Shown here: piece by piece, positions 1-6,368 of the stretch | How positions within the stretch are numbered: position 1 is the first letter of the stretch | Layout: every line of letters starts with the position of its first letter | Source of the DNA: Bacillota bacterium | GTDB lineage: Bacteria; Bacillota; Clostridia; Christensenellales; Aristaeellaceae | Reading direction: 5' to 3' | DNA: 9,342 nt | Assembly: GCA_023435435.1 (NCBI GenBank) | Contig: JAEYRW010000108.1 | Span: 1-9,342 of the forward strand | Program-made: the position numbers and the translations under genes | Notes under the pieces: generated by a model | What the model was told of the DNA's origin: nothing | What the model saw: the letters and a program-made list of their open reading frames with translations, nothing else | The model's database searches: none

Positions 1-24
1 CCCCCCCCCCCCCCCCCCCCCCCC
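1..24. repeat. 24-base C homopolymer at the window edge
   Basis: The window opens with 24 consecutive C residues, followed by a C-rich stretch up to the stop codon of the acetyltransferase gene. Nothing else is visible in bases 1-38: no terminator-like hairpin with a T run follows the gene. A pure G/C run of this length exactly at a sequence end is typical of poly-G read artefacts carried into an assembly, so the run is probably not genomic. A real homopolymer tract cannot be excluded from sequence alone. Confidence 0.9.
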
Positions 25-38
25 GTCCCCCGCCGGCC

Positions 39-569
39 TTACCGCACCGGACTTTTCAGCTCATACCGCCGCGCGTCGAGCCAGATTTCGTTTCCCGTCT
101 CGTCTCTTTTGAACGTCACCGCGCGGGGAATCTTTTGGACAAGGCGCATGCCGAGGCGTTCGAGGAGCCGCCACGAGTGGGGATTGGTTTCCGCGCAGCC
201 CGCCTCGATGCGGCGCACGCCCAGCGCGAAGGCGGCGTCGACGACGGCGCGCGCGGCCTCCGTGGCGTACCCGCAGCCCCAATAGGCGCGGTTGAGAATA
301 TAGCCGAGGCTCGCGGCTTCCGAGGTCTCATCGATGTCGAAGTAGACGTTTCCGATGACCTTTTCCCCCAGACAGACGGCAATAAACGCGGGATCTACGG
401 CTCTCCGCGCGGCTTCACGCGCGGCTTCCTCCCGGGTGAAGGCACCGTACGGCTCGAAAAAGACCGCTTCCGGGTCGCCGAGGTACCCGTAAAGATCCGC
501 CCCATCCTCCGGACGAAACGTACGCAGCTCGAGCCTCTTTGTAAGAATCGGAAGCGGCAGTCTACGCAC
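39..569 (-). CDS. GNAT-family N-acetyltransferase (RimJ/RimL-like)
   Basis: This 176-residue protein is a single-domain GCN5-related acetyltransferase, which moves the acetyl group of acetyl-CoA onto an amine. The opening segment (ILTKRLELRTFRPED, residues 8-22) is typical of the RimJ/RimL-like branch. Residues about 94-104 (RAYWGCGYATE) form the acetyl-CoA pyrophosphate-binding motif A, and NPHSWRLLERLGM (about 129-141) is the following motif. The substrate cannot be told. The start chosen is GTG at 569, because a perfect GGAGG (580-584) lies nine bases upstream. A GTG at 587 would add six residues (MRRWSS) but has no such site. With this start the gene overlaps the end of the aldo/keto reductase gene by eight bases, so it is the last gene of that operon and probably translationally coupled. 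The TAA stop is only 14 bases from the C run. Confidence 0.88.
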   Translation of the reverse strand: MRRLPLPILTKRLELRTFRPEDGADLYGYLGDPEAVFFEPYGAFTREEAAREAARRAVDPAFIAVCLGEKVIGNVYFDIDETSEAASLGYILNRAYWGCGYATEAARAVVDAAFALGVRRIEAGCAETNPHSWRLLERLGMRLVQKIPRAVTFKRDETGNEIWLDARRYELKSPVR

Positions 570-1710
570 CGAAGACCACCTCCGCACGCGCCATCCGTTC
601 CCGCACCCGCACGCCGAACGGGCAGCGCGCCTCGCAGTCGCCGCAGCTGAGGCATTCCCCCGCGGTGGCGCCCAGCGCGAGGTAGTGGCCCCTGACGCTG
701 GCGGCGGGCGCCTGATCCAGCTCCACCAGATCGATATACTTGTTCACCGCCGCGATGTCAATGTTTGACGGGCAGGGCAAGCAATGATTGCAGTACATGC
801 AGCGCCCCTCGGCGCCGAATTTGGGCATGGCGGCAAGGGCGGACGCGTAGTCCCTCTCCCCGTCCGTCAGAGCAAAGTAGCCGGCGGCGGTGCGCACTTC
901 GTCGGCGGTCTGCATGCCCACGAGCACCGAGGCAACCGCGGGCCGGTTGAGCGCGTAATTCAGGCACTGACCAACCGTCATGGCCCCGCCCAGAGGAGAA
1001 CGCTCCATGGAAAGAAGCGCGCCCGCGCCGAGCGCCTTCATCACCGTGATCCCGACGCCCCGCGTCTCGCAAGCCCGGTAGAGGGCCGCGCGGGCGGGTT
1101 CGAGCTTGAAATCGCCGAAGACGTTTCCCTTCCCCTCGAACAGATCCATGATGTCCGCATCCTTGGGCATCAGGTCGAAGGCGGGGTTCAGCGAAAACAT
1201 GAGCACGTCGATGAGCCCGCTTTCCACCGCCATGAGAGAGGTCACCGGGCTGTGCGAGCTCATCCCCAGCGCCCGTATGACGCCCTTTTCCTTGAGCGCA
1301 AGCGCATAGCGCATGGTTTCGCTGTCCCGGAGCGCCTCCCAATCGTCCGGATGGTCGACAAAATGCAGCATGCCAATGTCAATGTAATTCGTCTGAAGCC
1401 GCGCGAGCAGGTCCTCGAAATTCGATTTGCACAAATCAAGCTCCCGCCGGGCGGCATACTGGCCGTCCACCCAACACGAGCCGATGTGCCCCTGCAGAAT
1501 CACCTTGCCGCGCCGCCCGGCGAGGGCGCGGCCGATGTACGTGCGCACGTTGGGCTCCGCCATGAACACGTCGAAAATGTTCATTTCCGCATCGAACGCC
1601 GCGTCGATGACGGCTCTGACGATCCCCTCATCCTTGCCCTGCAAATGTTCGCAGCCCAGCGAAACCTCGCTGACGGACATGCCGGTCTTTCCAAGCATTC
1701 GATACCGCAT
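562..1710 (-). CDS. Aldo/keto reductase-like protein with C-terminal two-[4Fe-4S] ferredoxin region
   Basis: The 382-residue protein has an aldo/keto reductase (AKR) TIM barrel (about 1-290) followed by a ferredoxin-like tail. The N-terminal RMLGKTGMSVSEVSLG and the core IDIGMLHFVD are AKR hallmarks. The tail has C304-x2-C307-x2-C310-x2-C313-P and C353-x2-C356-x2-C359-x3-C363-P, enough ligands for two [4Fe-4S] clusters, so it is probably a cytoplasmic redox enzyme of an anaerobe. Of the usual AKR tetrad, Asp47 and His116 are present, but the Tyr position falls in MAEP (about Glu52) and the Lys position in LQGH (His75). The ordinary NAD(P)H carbonyl-reduction chemistry may therefore not apply. 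The ATG is three bases after the nitroreductase stop, with GGGGGA just upstream. The substrate is unknown. The family assignment is firm and the activity is not. Confidence 0.93.
   Translation of the reverse strand: MRYRMLGKTGMSVSEVSLGCEHLQGKDEGIVRAVIDAAFDAEMNIFDVFMAEPNVRTYIGRALAGRRGKVILQGHIGSCWVDGQYAARRELDLCKSNFEDLLARLQTNYIDIGMLHFVDHPDDWEALRDSETMRYALALKEKGVIRALGMSSHSPVTSLMAVESGLIDVLMFSLNPAFDLMPKDADIMDLFEGKGNVFGDFKLEPARAALYRACETRGVGITVMKALGAGALLSMERSPLGGAMTVGQCLNYALNRPAVASVLVGMQTADEVRTAAGYFALTDGERDYASALAAMPKFGAEGRCMYCNHCLPCPSNIDIAAVNKYIDLVELDQAPAASVRGHYLALGATAGECLSCGDCEARCPFGVRVRERMARAEVVFGA
580..584 (-). promoter_or_regulatory. Ribosome binding site deciding the GNAT start
   Basis: On the minus strand GGAGG stands nine bases before GTG 569. 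It lies inside the last codons of the upstream aldo/keto reductase gene. This supports 569 over the GTG at 587 as the true start. Confidence 0.7.
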
Positions 1711-1713
1711 GAT

Positions 1714-2244
1714 CTATTCCCCCACAAATTTATTGAATCCGCACCGCTGCGCAAGGGGTTTTTTTTCGACCCTGCTTCCCGTCTCAGCAGGGACGCCCAC
1801 GGGCAAATACGCCACGACGGCGTATTCCTTGGGCGCGCCAATCAAATGCGCCATCCGTTTGGCGATGTCGTGGTAGTACCTGACGTAGCCCTCGACCCAG
1901 CAGCTGGCGTACCCCAGCGCCGAAACGGCGAGCAACATGTTCTCGATGGCCGCCGCATAGTCCTGCACGTGGTACGTCTTGCCGCCGATGCCCGGCACCT
2001 CGTGGGTCAGGACGAGAAGGGCGGCGGGTGCGGAACCAAAGCCGGACTTTCCGAGAATCTCGCCCAGCCCCGCCAAGAGCGCCGGATCATCCACCGCCAC
2101 CACATGCGTGGTCTGCATGTTGCAGCCGGAGGGAGCCATGAGCCCCGCCTCGACGATCTTTTGCAAATCCGCGCGGGAGACGGGCGTCTTTTCATATGTG
2201 CCCCGATAGCTGAACCGGTTTTTAACCGCCTCAAACAGCTCCAT
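1714..2244 (-). CDS. Nitroreductase-family FMN protein
   Basis: This 176-residue protein belongs to the nitroreductase/FMN-reductase fold, in which homodimers bind FMN at the interface and use NAD(P)H to reduce nitro compounds, quinones or other acceptors. RFSYR (residues 10-14) matches the RxSxR FMN-phosphate motif, APSGCNMQ (37-44) matches the usual APSxxNxQ FMN loop, and GYASCWVEG (111-119) is the conserved segment near the flavin. The open frame continues far upstream of ATG 2244, but that part lies across the fucosidase gene and does not resemble a nitroreductase. ATG 2244 gives the family's normal N-terminus (MELFEAVKNR) and has a GAGGGGG ribosome site. It overlaps the fucosidase TGA by one base (TGATG), so translation is probably coupled. 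The physiological substrate cannot be inferred. Its place between a fucosidase and an Fe-S reductase hints at a shared redox job. Confidence 0.92.
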   Translation of the reverse strand: MELFEAVKNRFSYRGTYEKTPVSRADLQKIVEAGLMAPSGCNMQTTHVVAVDDPALLAGLGEILGKSGFGSAPAALLVLTHEVPGIGGKTYHVQDYAAAIENMLLAVSALGYASCWVEGYVRYYHDIAKRMAHLIGAPKEYAVVAYLPVGVPAETGSRVEKKPLAQRCGFNKFVGE

Positions 2245-3596
2245 CAGAATACCCCCTCGAACAGTTTGATTTCCTTCATGTGCACGTCGCCCCGGGCGAA
2301 CGTTACCCGAACGCGCAGCGCATCCGTGTGCGCGTCCACCCGCACGATCCGGCGGTTTCCCACAGTCGTCCCGGCGCACACGGTGCTCCATGTGCCGTCG
2401 GGTCTGCGCGCGTCGATGAGGAATGTTTCGATCCGTTGGCCGTGGCTCAGGTTTTCGCGCAACTCGACGTATTTGACATCCGTTGTCTGCGCAAGCGTGA
2501 GATCGAACGTGCGCCTGCGGCCGGGGCCGGACACCGTCTGCCCGAAGGAAAGGGGACTCCCGAACTCCGTGTTCAGCCACGCGCCCAGCTCGCCCAGACG
2601 CTTCACATCCCGCCCGTCGAAGAGCCCGTCCCGGTCGGGTGGGATATTGAGGTTGAGCCCGCTGTTGCCGCCGACGGAGGTCATATACGTCCTGGCGAGT
2701 CGTTCGAGGGCGTGGGGTTCCTCCTTCCCGTGCCAGAACCAGCCGGGCCGGATGGACATGTCCGTCTCCGCGGGGCAGAAGCACAGCCCGCCGGAGGGCA
2801 GAATGTTGGAAAGCGCGCCGATCTCGGGCTGGGTGTTGTATGTATGAGACAGCGCGCCCTCCTCGAACAGCGGCCCCGGCCCCGTCTGCACATCCGCAAG
2901 GTGCGTCAGCTCCCGGGGCACCACCGCCCACTCGGCGAAGCGCGGCTTGCCGCTCTCGTTGCCGATCCAGCGGACGTCCGGCCCGGCGTCATTAAACACG
3001 CAGGCATTGGGCTGGTAACGGCGCACCAGGTCGATGTAGCCCTGAAAGTCGTAGACCTGCTTGCGCCCGTTGGGGCCTTCGCCGCACGCGCCGTCGAACC
3101 AAACCATGAAGATGTCGCCGTAGTGGGTCAGAAGCTCGGTGAGCTGGGCCTTGTAGTAATCGTTGTACGCGTCCGTTCCATAGAGGGCGCTGTTCCGGTC
3201 CCAGGGCGAAAGGTAAAAGCCGAATTTTAGCCCGGCGCGCCGGCACGCATCCGAGAGCTCGCGCACCACGTCGCCGTACCCCTCCCGGAAGGGTGAATTT
3301 TTCACGGAATGCTCCGTGTGACGGGAGGGCCAGAGGCAGAAGCCGTCGTGGTGCTTGGCCGTCAGAACCAAGCCGCGCATGCCCGCCGCCTTCGCCGCCC
3401 GGACCCACTGATCGCAGTTGAGCCCGGCGGGGTTGAAGATCCTCGGGTTCTCCGTGCCGAGGCCCCATTCCCGGTCCGTAAAGGTGTTTACACCGAAATG
3501 GACGAACGCGTAGAAGTTGTGCTCGAACCAGTCAAGCTGCCGCGCGCTTGGAACAACGTACGCCGCCGAGGCGAGGAAGTCTCTGATGTCGCTCAT
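2244..3596 (-). CDS. Intracellular alpha-L-fucosidase, GH29 (subfamily B-like)
   Basis: This 450-residue glycoside hydrolase would remove terminal alpha-L-fucose from oligosaccharides by a retaining mechanism. The GH29 signatures are HFGVNTF (33-39), TAKHHDGFCLW (79-89) and VWFDGA (165-170), with Asp168 as the expected nucleophile. RWIGNESG (209-216) resembles the segment that carries the acid/base Glu in GH29-B enzymes, which would make Glu214 the partner and suggest activity on alpha-1,3/1,4-linked fucose such as Lewis-type glycans. That linkage call is inference. The last 120 or so residues look like a small beta-sandwich (F5/8-type or galactose-binding-like). No signal peptide or membrane segment is seen, so it probably acts in the cytoplasm on imported fragments. 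ATG 3596 follows an AGGGGGG ribosome site. It is the first gene of the four-gene operon. No fucose catabolic gene or sugar transporter of recognised type lies beside it. Confidence 0.93.
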   Translation of the reverse strand: MSDIRDFLASAAYVVPSARQLDWFEHNFYAFVHFGVNTFTDREWGLGTENPRIFNPAGLNCDQWVRAAKAAGMRGLVLTAKHHDGFCLWPSRHTEHSVKNSPFREGYGDVVRELSDACRRAGLKFGFYLSPWDRNSALYGTDAYNDYYKAQLTELLTHYGDIFMVWFDGACGEGPNGRKQVYDFQGYIDLVRRYQPNACVFNDAGPDVRWIGNESGKPRFAEWAVVPRELTHLADVQTGPGPLFEEGALSHTYNTQPEIGALSNILPSGGLCFCPAETDMSIRPGWFWHGKEEPHALERLARTYMTSVGGNSGLNLNIPPDRDGLFDGRDVKRLGELGAWLNTEFGSPLSFGQTVSGPGRRRTFDLTLAQTTDVKYVELRENLSHGQRIETFLIDARRPDGTWSTVCAGTTVGNRRIVRVDAHTDALRVRVTFARGDVHMKEIKLFEGVF

Positions 3597-3622
3597 GCCG
3601 TCACCCCCCTCATATTTACCAC

Positions 3623-3631
3623 ATTATAACA
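3623..3631 (-). promoter_or_regulatory. Extended -10 promoter of the fucosidase operon
   Basis: The minus strand reads TGTTATAAT, a perfect TATAAT (3623-3628) preceded by the extended -10 TGN (3629-3631). No good TTGACA lies 16-19 bases upstream, so the promoter probably relies on the extended -10 and perhaps on an activator. The predicted start point is near 3616, leaving a leader of about 20 bases that holds the ribosome site. Confidence 0.65.
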
Positions 3632-3669
3632 CAGCCCGGGAATTTTTTCATCAGAAATGTGCGGAAATA

Positions 3670-3685
3670 CATGGCAATTGCCATG
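3670..3685. promoter_or_regulatory. Perfect 16-bp palindrome, candidate operator
   Basis: CATGGCAATTGCCATG is identical to its reverse complement over all 16 bases and lies in the non-coding gap upstream of the fucosidase promoter. Its centre (3677.5) is about 61 bases upstream of the predicted start point, a distance typical of activators that bind upstream of a weak -35 region. The binding protein is unknown and no regulator gene for this operon is in view. Confidence 0.5.
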
Positions 3686-3731
3686 AGAGATATCCGCCCC
3701 GTATTCGATCGAGGCAGCGCGTCCCGGGAAC

Positions 3732-3765
3732 AAAAAGCCCGCGGATCACATATCCGCGGGCTTTT
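3732..3765 (-). terminator. Intrinsic terminator of the niaR-pncB-nadD operon
   Basis: Positions 3733-3746 and 3752-3765 are perfect 14-base inverted repeats (core GCCCGCGGAT) with a five-base loop. On the minus strand the GC-rich stem is followed by five T residues (3732-3736), the form of a rho-independent terminator for the minus-strand NAD operon. The upstream arm encodes the last residues of NadD, and the TGA stop (3746-3748) spans the loop and the first base of the downstream arm. Confidence 0.88.
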
Positions 3766-4351
3766 CCCTGTGCTCGACAATGTACGCGTACACCGCCGGG
3801 TGGAGGTATCTGCGCGCCTCGTCCGCTTTCCCGGCCAATAAAAGCGCGCGCACAGCGGTGGCGCTCACGTCCCGGTAAGTATCCGGAAAAGGCATGACGT
3901 CAATCCCGGCCGATCCCCCCGTCAGTTCCCCGTCCCCGCGCGACGCGGCGACGAAACGGAACCGCCGCAAAAGCTCGTCCGCGCGGTGCCAGCCAGGGAG
4001 GGACGGCACGAGGTCCGCGCCCATGACAAACGAAACGCGACCGCCGTACTTTTTTTCGAGCGTGCAAAGGGTGTCAAAGGTATAGGCGCTCCCCGTCGCC
4101 TCCATTTCACAGGGATACAGCGCCATGTCCCCTTCCGCCGCGCACAGGGCGATAAGCATGCCCGCCCGGTGCCGCGCGTCAATGAACCAACGATCCGGCA
4201 TGCTCTCCGGCCGCCACTTCTTCATATACGAAACGGACGACGGCACCCACACGCCCATCCCCGCGCCGGTAAACGCCATCCCGGCGCGCAGAAGCGCCAG
4301 ATGGGCAAGCGTCGGCGGCGCGAATGTCCCGCCCAGAACCGCCACGTCCAT
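3746..4351 (-). CDS. nadD: Nicotinate-nucleotide adenylyltransferase
   Basis: This enzyme adenylylates nicotinate mononucleotide with ATP to give NaAD, the step after PncB in NAD salvage and also part of de novo synthesis. The 201-residue length is normal for a single-domain NadD. GGTFAPPTLAH (7-17) is the N-terminal nucleotidyltransferase motif, with the HxGH signature appearing as TxAH. MGADLVPSLPGWH (about 109-121) matches the family's central segment, and VSATAVR (162-168) corresponds to the ISSTxIR ATP-binding motif. The changed first motif means the protein is somewhat divergent, but the partner gene supports the call strongly. ATG 4351 overlaps the pncB stop in a TGATG junction. No HD (YqeK-like) domain is fused. 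Whether the genome has another NadD cannot be told here. Confidence 0.87.
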   Translation of the reverse strand: MDVAVLGGTFAPPTLAHLALLRAGMAFTGAGMGVWVPSSVSYMKKWRPESMPDRWFIDARHRAGMLIALCAAEGDMALYPCEMEATGSAYTFDTLCTLEKKYGGRVSFVMGADLVPSLPGWHRADELLRRFRFVAASRGDGELTGGSAGIDVMPFPDTYRDVSATAVRALLLAGKADEARRYLHPAVYAYIVEHREKPADM

Positions 4352-5784
4352 CAGCCGCTGTACTCCGTCAGGAGCTTCATCTTCATGTCGTAGAGCTTCT
4401 CCGAGAGGTTGAGGTAGTGGATGTGCGGGTTCACAAACCGCGTCTCCTCCTCCCAGATCTCGTCCTTGAGCTGCTTCTGCACGTAGGCGCGGATGTCCTT
4501 GAGCGCCGGAAGCTCGTACACGCGCTTCCCGTCCCGGAATACGGGCACGCGCAGAAGCTCGATGGTGAAATCCACCAGCGGGATGCGCTTCCAGGGCTTT
4601 CCGGAGTCGAGCACCGTCATGCCGGGGGTGAGCTTCTCCCCCTCGCAGGTCAGAAGGTCGGCGATGGCCTTCCCGGCACGGTTGTACATCCGGTAGAGTG
4701 TCTTTTTGCCGGGGTTGATGATCTTCTCGACGTTTTCGGAAATTTTGATGCGCGGGTCGAACCTGCCATCCTTTTCCACGGCCACCAGCTTGTACACGCC
4801 GCCGAACACCGGGTCGGACTTTGCGGTAATGAGCCGCTCGCCGATGCCGTAGCTGTCGATCTTCGCGCCCTGGTCGTTGAGCGAGAGGATGAGGTATTCG
4901 TCGATGGAGTTGGAAACCACGATCTTGCAGTCGTGCAGCCCTTCCTCATCCAGGGTGCGGCGGGCGTACTTGGTGAGATACGCGATGTCGCCCGAGTCGA
5001 TGCGCACGCCCTTGAGGCGCTTGCCCATGGGTTCCAGTACCTCGTGAGCCGTCCGGATGGCGTTGGGAAGGCCGGATTTCACAACGTTATAGGTATCGAT
5101 GAGCAGCGTGCATGCGTCGGGATAGAGTTCCGCGTACGCCTTGAACGCCTCGTATTCGCCGGAAAACAGCTGCACCCACGAGTGCGCCATGGTGCCCACC
5201 GCCGGCACGCCGAATTTCATGTCCGCGGAGACCGTGGCGGTGGCGTGAACGCCGCCGATGTACGCCGCGCGGGTGCCGTACTCCGCAGCGTCCGCGCCCT
5301 GGGCGCGCCGGGCGCCGAACTCCATCACCACCGCGCCCTTGGCCGCGCGGCAGATGCGGTTCGCCTTCGTGGCGATGACGGACTGGTGGTTCACAAAGAG
5401 CAGAATCGCAGTCTCCACGAGCTGCGCCTCGATGAGCGAGGCCGTCACCGTGATGAGGGGCGTGTTGGGATAGACGATGGTTCCCTCGGGCACCGCGTCC
5501 ACGGAGCCCGTAAATTTGAAGTGCCTGAGGTAATCGAGAAAACCCTCGTCGAAGATTCCCTTTCCGCGCAGGTACGCGATGTCCCCGTCGGTGAAGCGCA
5601 TGTTCTCGATGTAATCCACCACCTGCTCGAGCCCGGCAAACACCGCGTAACCCGCCTCGTCGGGATTCCTGCGATAAAACACGTCGAACACGGCCTTGGT
5701 GTCCTTGAAGCCAAGTTTGTAGTAGCCGTTTGCCATTGTCATCTCATAAAAATCCATGAGCATGGTCAGGTTTCTGTCGTCCAT
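4351..5784 (-). CDS. pncB: Nicotinate phosphoribosyltransferase
   Basis: PncB condenses nicotinate with PRPP, helped by ATP hydrolysis, to form NaMN, and is the entry enzyme of the Preiss-Handler salvage route. The 477-residue protein has the expected features: an N-terminal LMDFYEMTMANGY (9-21), EFGARRAQGAD (155-165), GTMAHSW (197-203) with His201 as the histidine that is phosphorylated in this family, LIDTYN (228-233), and RIDSGD (261-266) of the PRPP-binding barrel. It is full length. The start is ATG 5784, which overlaps the niaR TGA by one base (TGATG), with GAGGAG eight bases upstream. The 3' end overlaps the nadD start in the same way. It is therefore expected to be expressed with niaR and nadD and to respond to niacin supply through NiaR. 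Confidence 0.96.
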   Translation of the reverse strand: MDDRNLTMLMDFYEMTMANGYYKLGFKDTKAVFDVFYRRNPDEAGYAVFAGLEQVVDYIENMRFTDGDIAYLRGKGIFDEGFLDYLRHFKFTGSVDAVPEGTIVYPNTPLITVTASLIEAQLVETAILLFVNHQSVIATKANRICRAAKGAVVMEFGARRAQGADAAEYGTRAAYIGGVHATATVSADMKFGVPAVGTMAHSWVQLFSGEYEAFKAYAELYPDACTLLIDTYNVVKSGLPNAIRTAHEVLEPMGKRLKGVRIDSGDIAYLTKYARRTLDEEGLHDCKIVVSNSIDEYLILSLNDQGAKIDSYGIGERLITAKSDPVFGGVYKLVAVEKDGRFDPRIKISENVEKIINPGKKTLYRMYNRAGKAIADLLTCEGEKLTPGMTVLDSGKPWKRIPLVDFTIELLRVPVFRDGKRVYELPALKDIRAYVQKQLKDEIWEEETRFVNPHIHYLNLSEKLYDMKMKLLTEYSG

Positions 5785-6302
5785 CAGTCTATCTCCTCAT
5801 AAATTCCCGCCGCGCGCAGCGCCCGGATGATGACCTCGAATTCCGCCCGGCTGGCGCAGCCGATGGTATGAAGGTGCGCGCCCTCGGTCAGCGCCGAAAG
5901 CGGCCGCCCGTTTGATTTTTGCATTTCCTCGACGAACGCCCGGGCGTCCCGGCGCGAGCGGATGTAGACCTCCGCCGTGATGATCCCATACACGGGATGC
6001 GCGATGGAGATGTCCAAAACCGTCCCGCCGTTATCCACGATGGTGTCGAACTCGGTCAGAATGTCCCCCGGCCCATGGCGGCAGGAAATCTGATCCACGT
6101 AGCCGAACGCGTGTCCCGCGCCCAGCAGGTAGCCGCGCGACGTGGCGGTGATGTCCGACCCCCGTTCCCGGAGAATCGCCACGTCCGAGACGATGATCTG
6201 CCGGCTCACGCCCAGCTGGGCCGCGAGCTGCGCCGCCGTCACCCGCGCCCCGTCCTCCAGCGCCCTTAAAATGGATTCCCTGCGCTCCTCCGGTTTTTTC
6301 AT
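5784..6302 (-). CDS. niaR: NiaR-type niacin-responsive transcriptional repressor (HTH_11 + 3H domain)
   Basis: NiaR (YrxA) represses NAD biosynthesis and niacin uptake genes in Firmicutes and Thermotogae when niacin is plentiful. The 172-residue protein has a winged helix-turn-helix (about 21-52, with VTAAQLAAQLGVSRQIIVSD) followed by a 3H ligand-binding domain. His76, Glu84, His143 and His145 have the same spacing as the metal-binding residues I recall for the Thermotoga maritima homologue TM1602, so the effector/metal site looks intact. His102 is a further candidate. ATG 6302 gives the usual family N-terminus (MKKPEERRE). An in-frame GTG at 6311 is a rival because GGGAG stands four bases before it and 13 before the ATG. 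A perfect-consensus promoter and a palindromic operator lie just upstream, so the gene is probably autoregulated. It leads the operon with pncB and nadD. Confidence 0.92.
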   Translation of the reverse strand: MKKPEERRESILRALEDGARVTAAQLAAQLGVSRQIIVSDVAILRERGSDITATSRGYLLGAGHAFGYVDQISCRHGPGDILTEFDTIVDNGGTVLDISIAHPVYGIITAEVYIRSRRDARAFVEEMQKSNGRPLSALTEGAHLHTIGCASRAEFEVIIRALRAAGIYEEID

Positions 6303-6320
6303 ATGTTTCACAAGACTCCC

Positions 6321-6349
6321 TTGACACTTTACACGAGGTATTATATAAT
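6321..6349 (+). promoter_or_regulatory. Perfect sigma-A promoter of the EIIC-like transporter gene
   Basis: The plus strand has TTGACA (6321-6326), a 17-base spacer and TATAAT (6344-6349), again a full consensus match. The predicted start point is near 6356, about 33 bases before ATG 6389. Its -10 box shares two bases with the opposing -10 box, and together they form the palindrome ATTATATAAT (6340-6349). Confidence 0.88.
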
Positions 6350-6368
6350 CTGTCACGACATGTGTCAA
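6340..6368 (-). promoter_or_regulatory. Perfect sigma-A promoter of niaR-pncB-nadD
   Basis: The minus strand has TTGACA (6363-6368), a 17-base spacer and TATAAT (6340-6345), a full consensus match. The predicted start point is near 6333, about 30 bases before the niaR ATG. The -35 box lies inside the 24-bp palindrome at 6350-6373. Confidence 0.88.

Noticed and set aside
1..24. Poly-C as a phase-variation tract for the acetyltransferase gene
   Set aside because: It lies downstream of the stop codon of the minus-strand gene and at the exact window edge, so slippage would not switch that gene.
784..2847. A 687-codon open frame on the plus strand opposite the reductase, nitroreductase and fucosidase genes
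   Set aside because: Its product has no recognisable domain and is rich in Arg, His, Pro and Gly as expected of an antisense frame in high-GC DNA, while the opposite strand carries three clear protein families.
2245..2931. Upstream extension of the nitroreductase reading frame
   Set aside because: The extra residues are low-complexity and lie across the fucosidase coding region. The family N-terminus begins exactly at ATG 2244 with a ribosome site.
3659..3841. A 60-codon plus-strand frame in the gap between the two operons
   Set aside because: It runs through the palindrome and the terminator hairpin and into antisense of nadD, has no ribosome site of note, and resembles no known family.
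4324..5802. A 492-codon open frame on the plus strand
   Set aside because: It mirrors pncB almost end to end and has the composition of an antisense shadow. PncB motifs on the other strand are unmistakable.
6311..6323. CAAG/CTTG inverted repeat near the plus-strand -35 box as a second operator
   Set aside because: Only four base pairs per arm, and it lacks the TGTC/GACA pattern of the site at 6350-6373.
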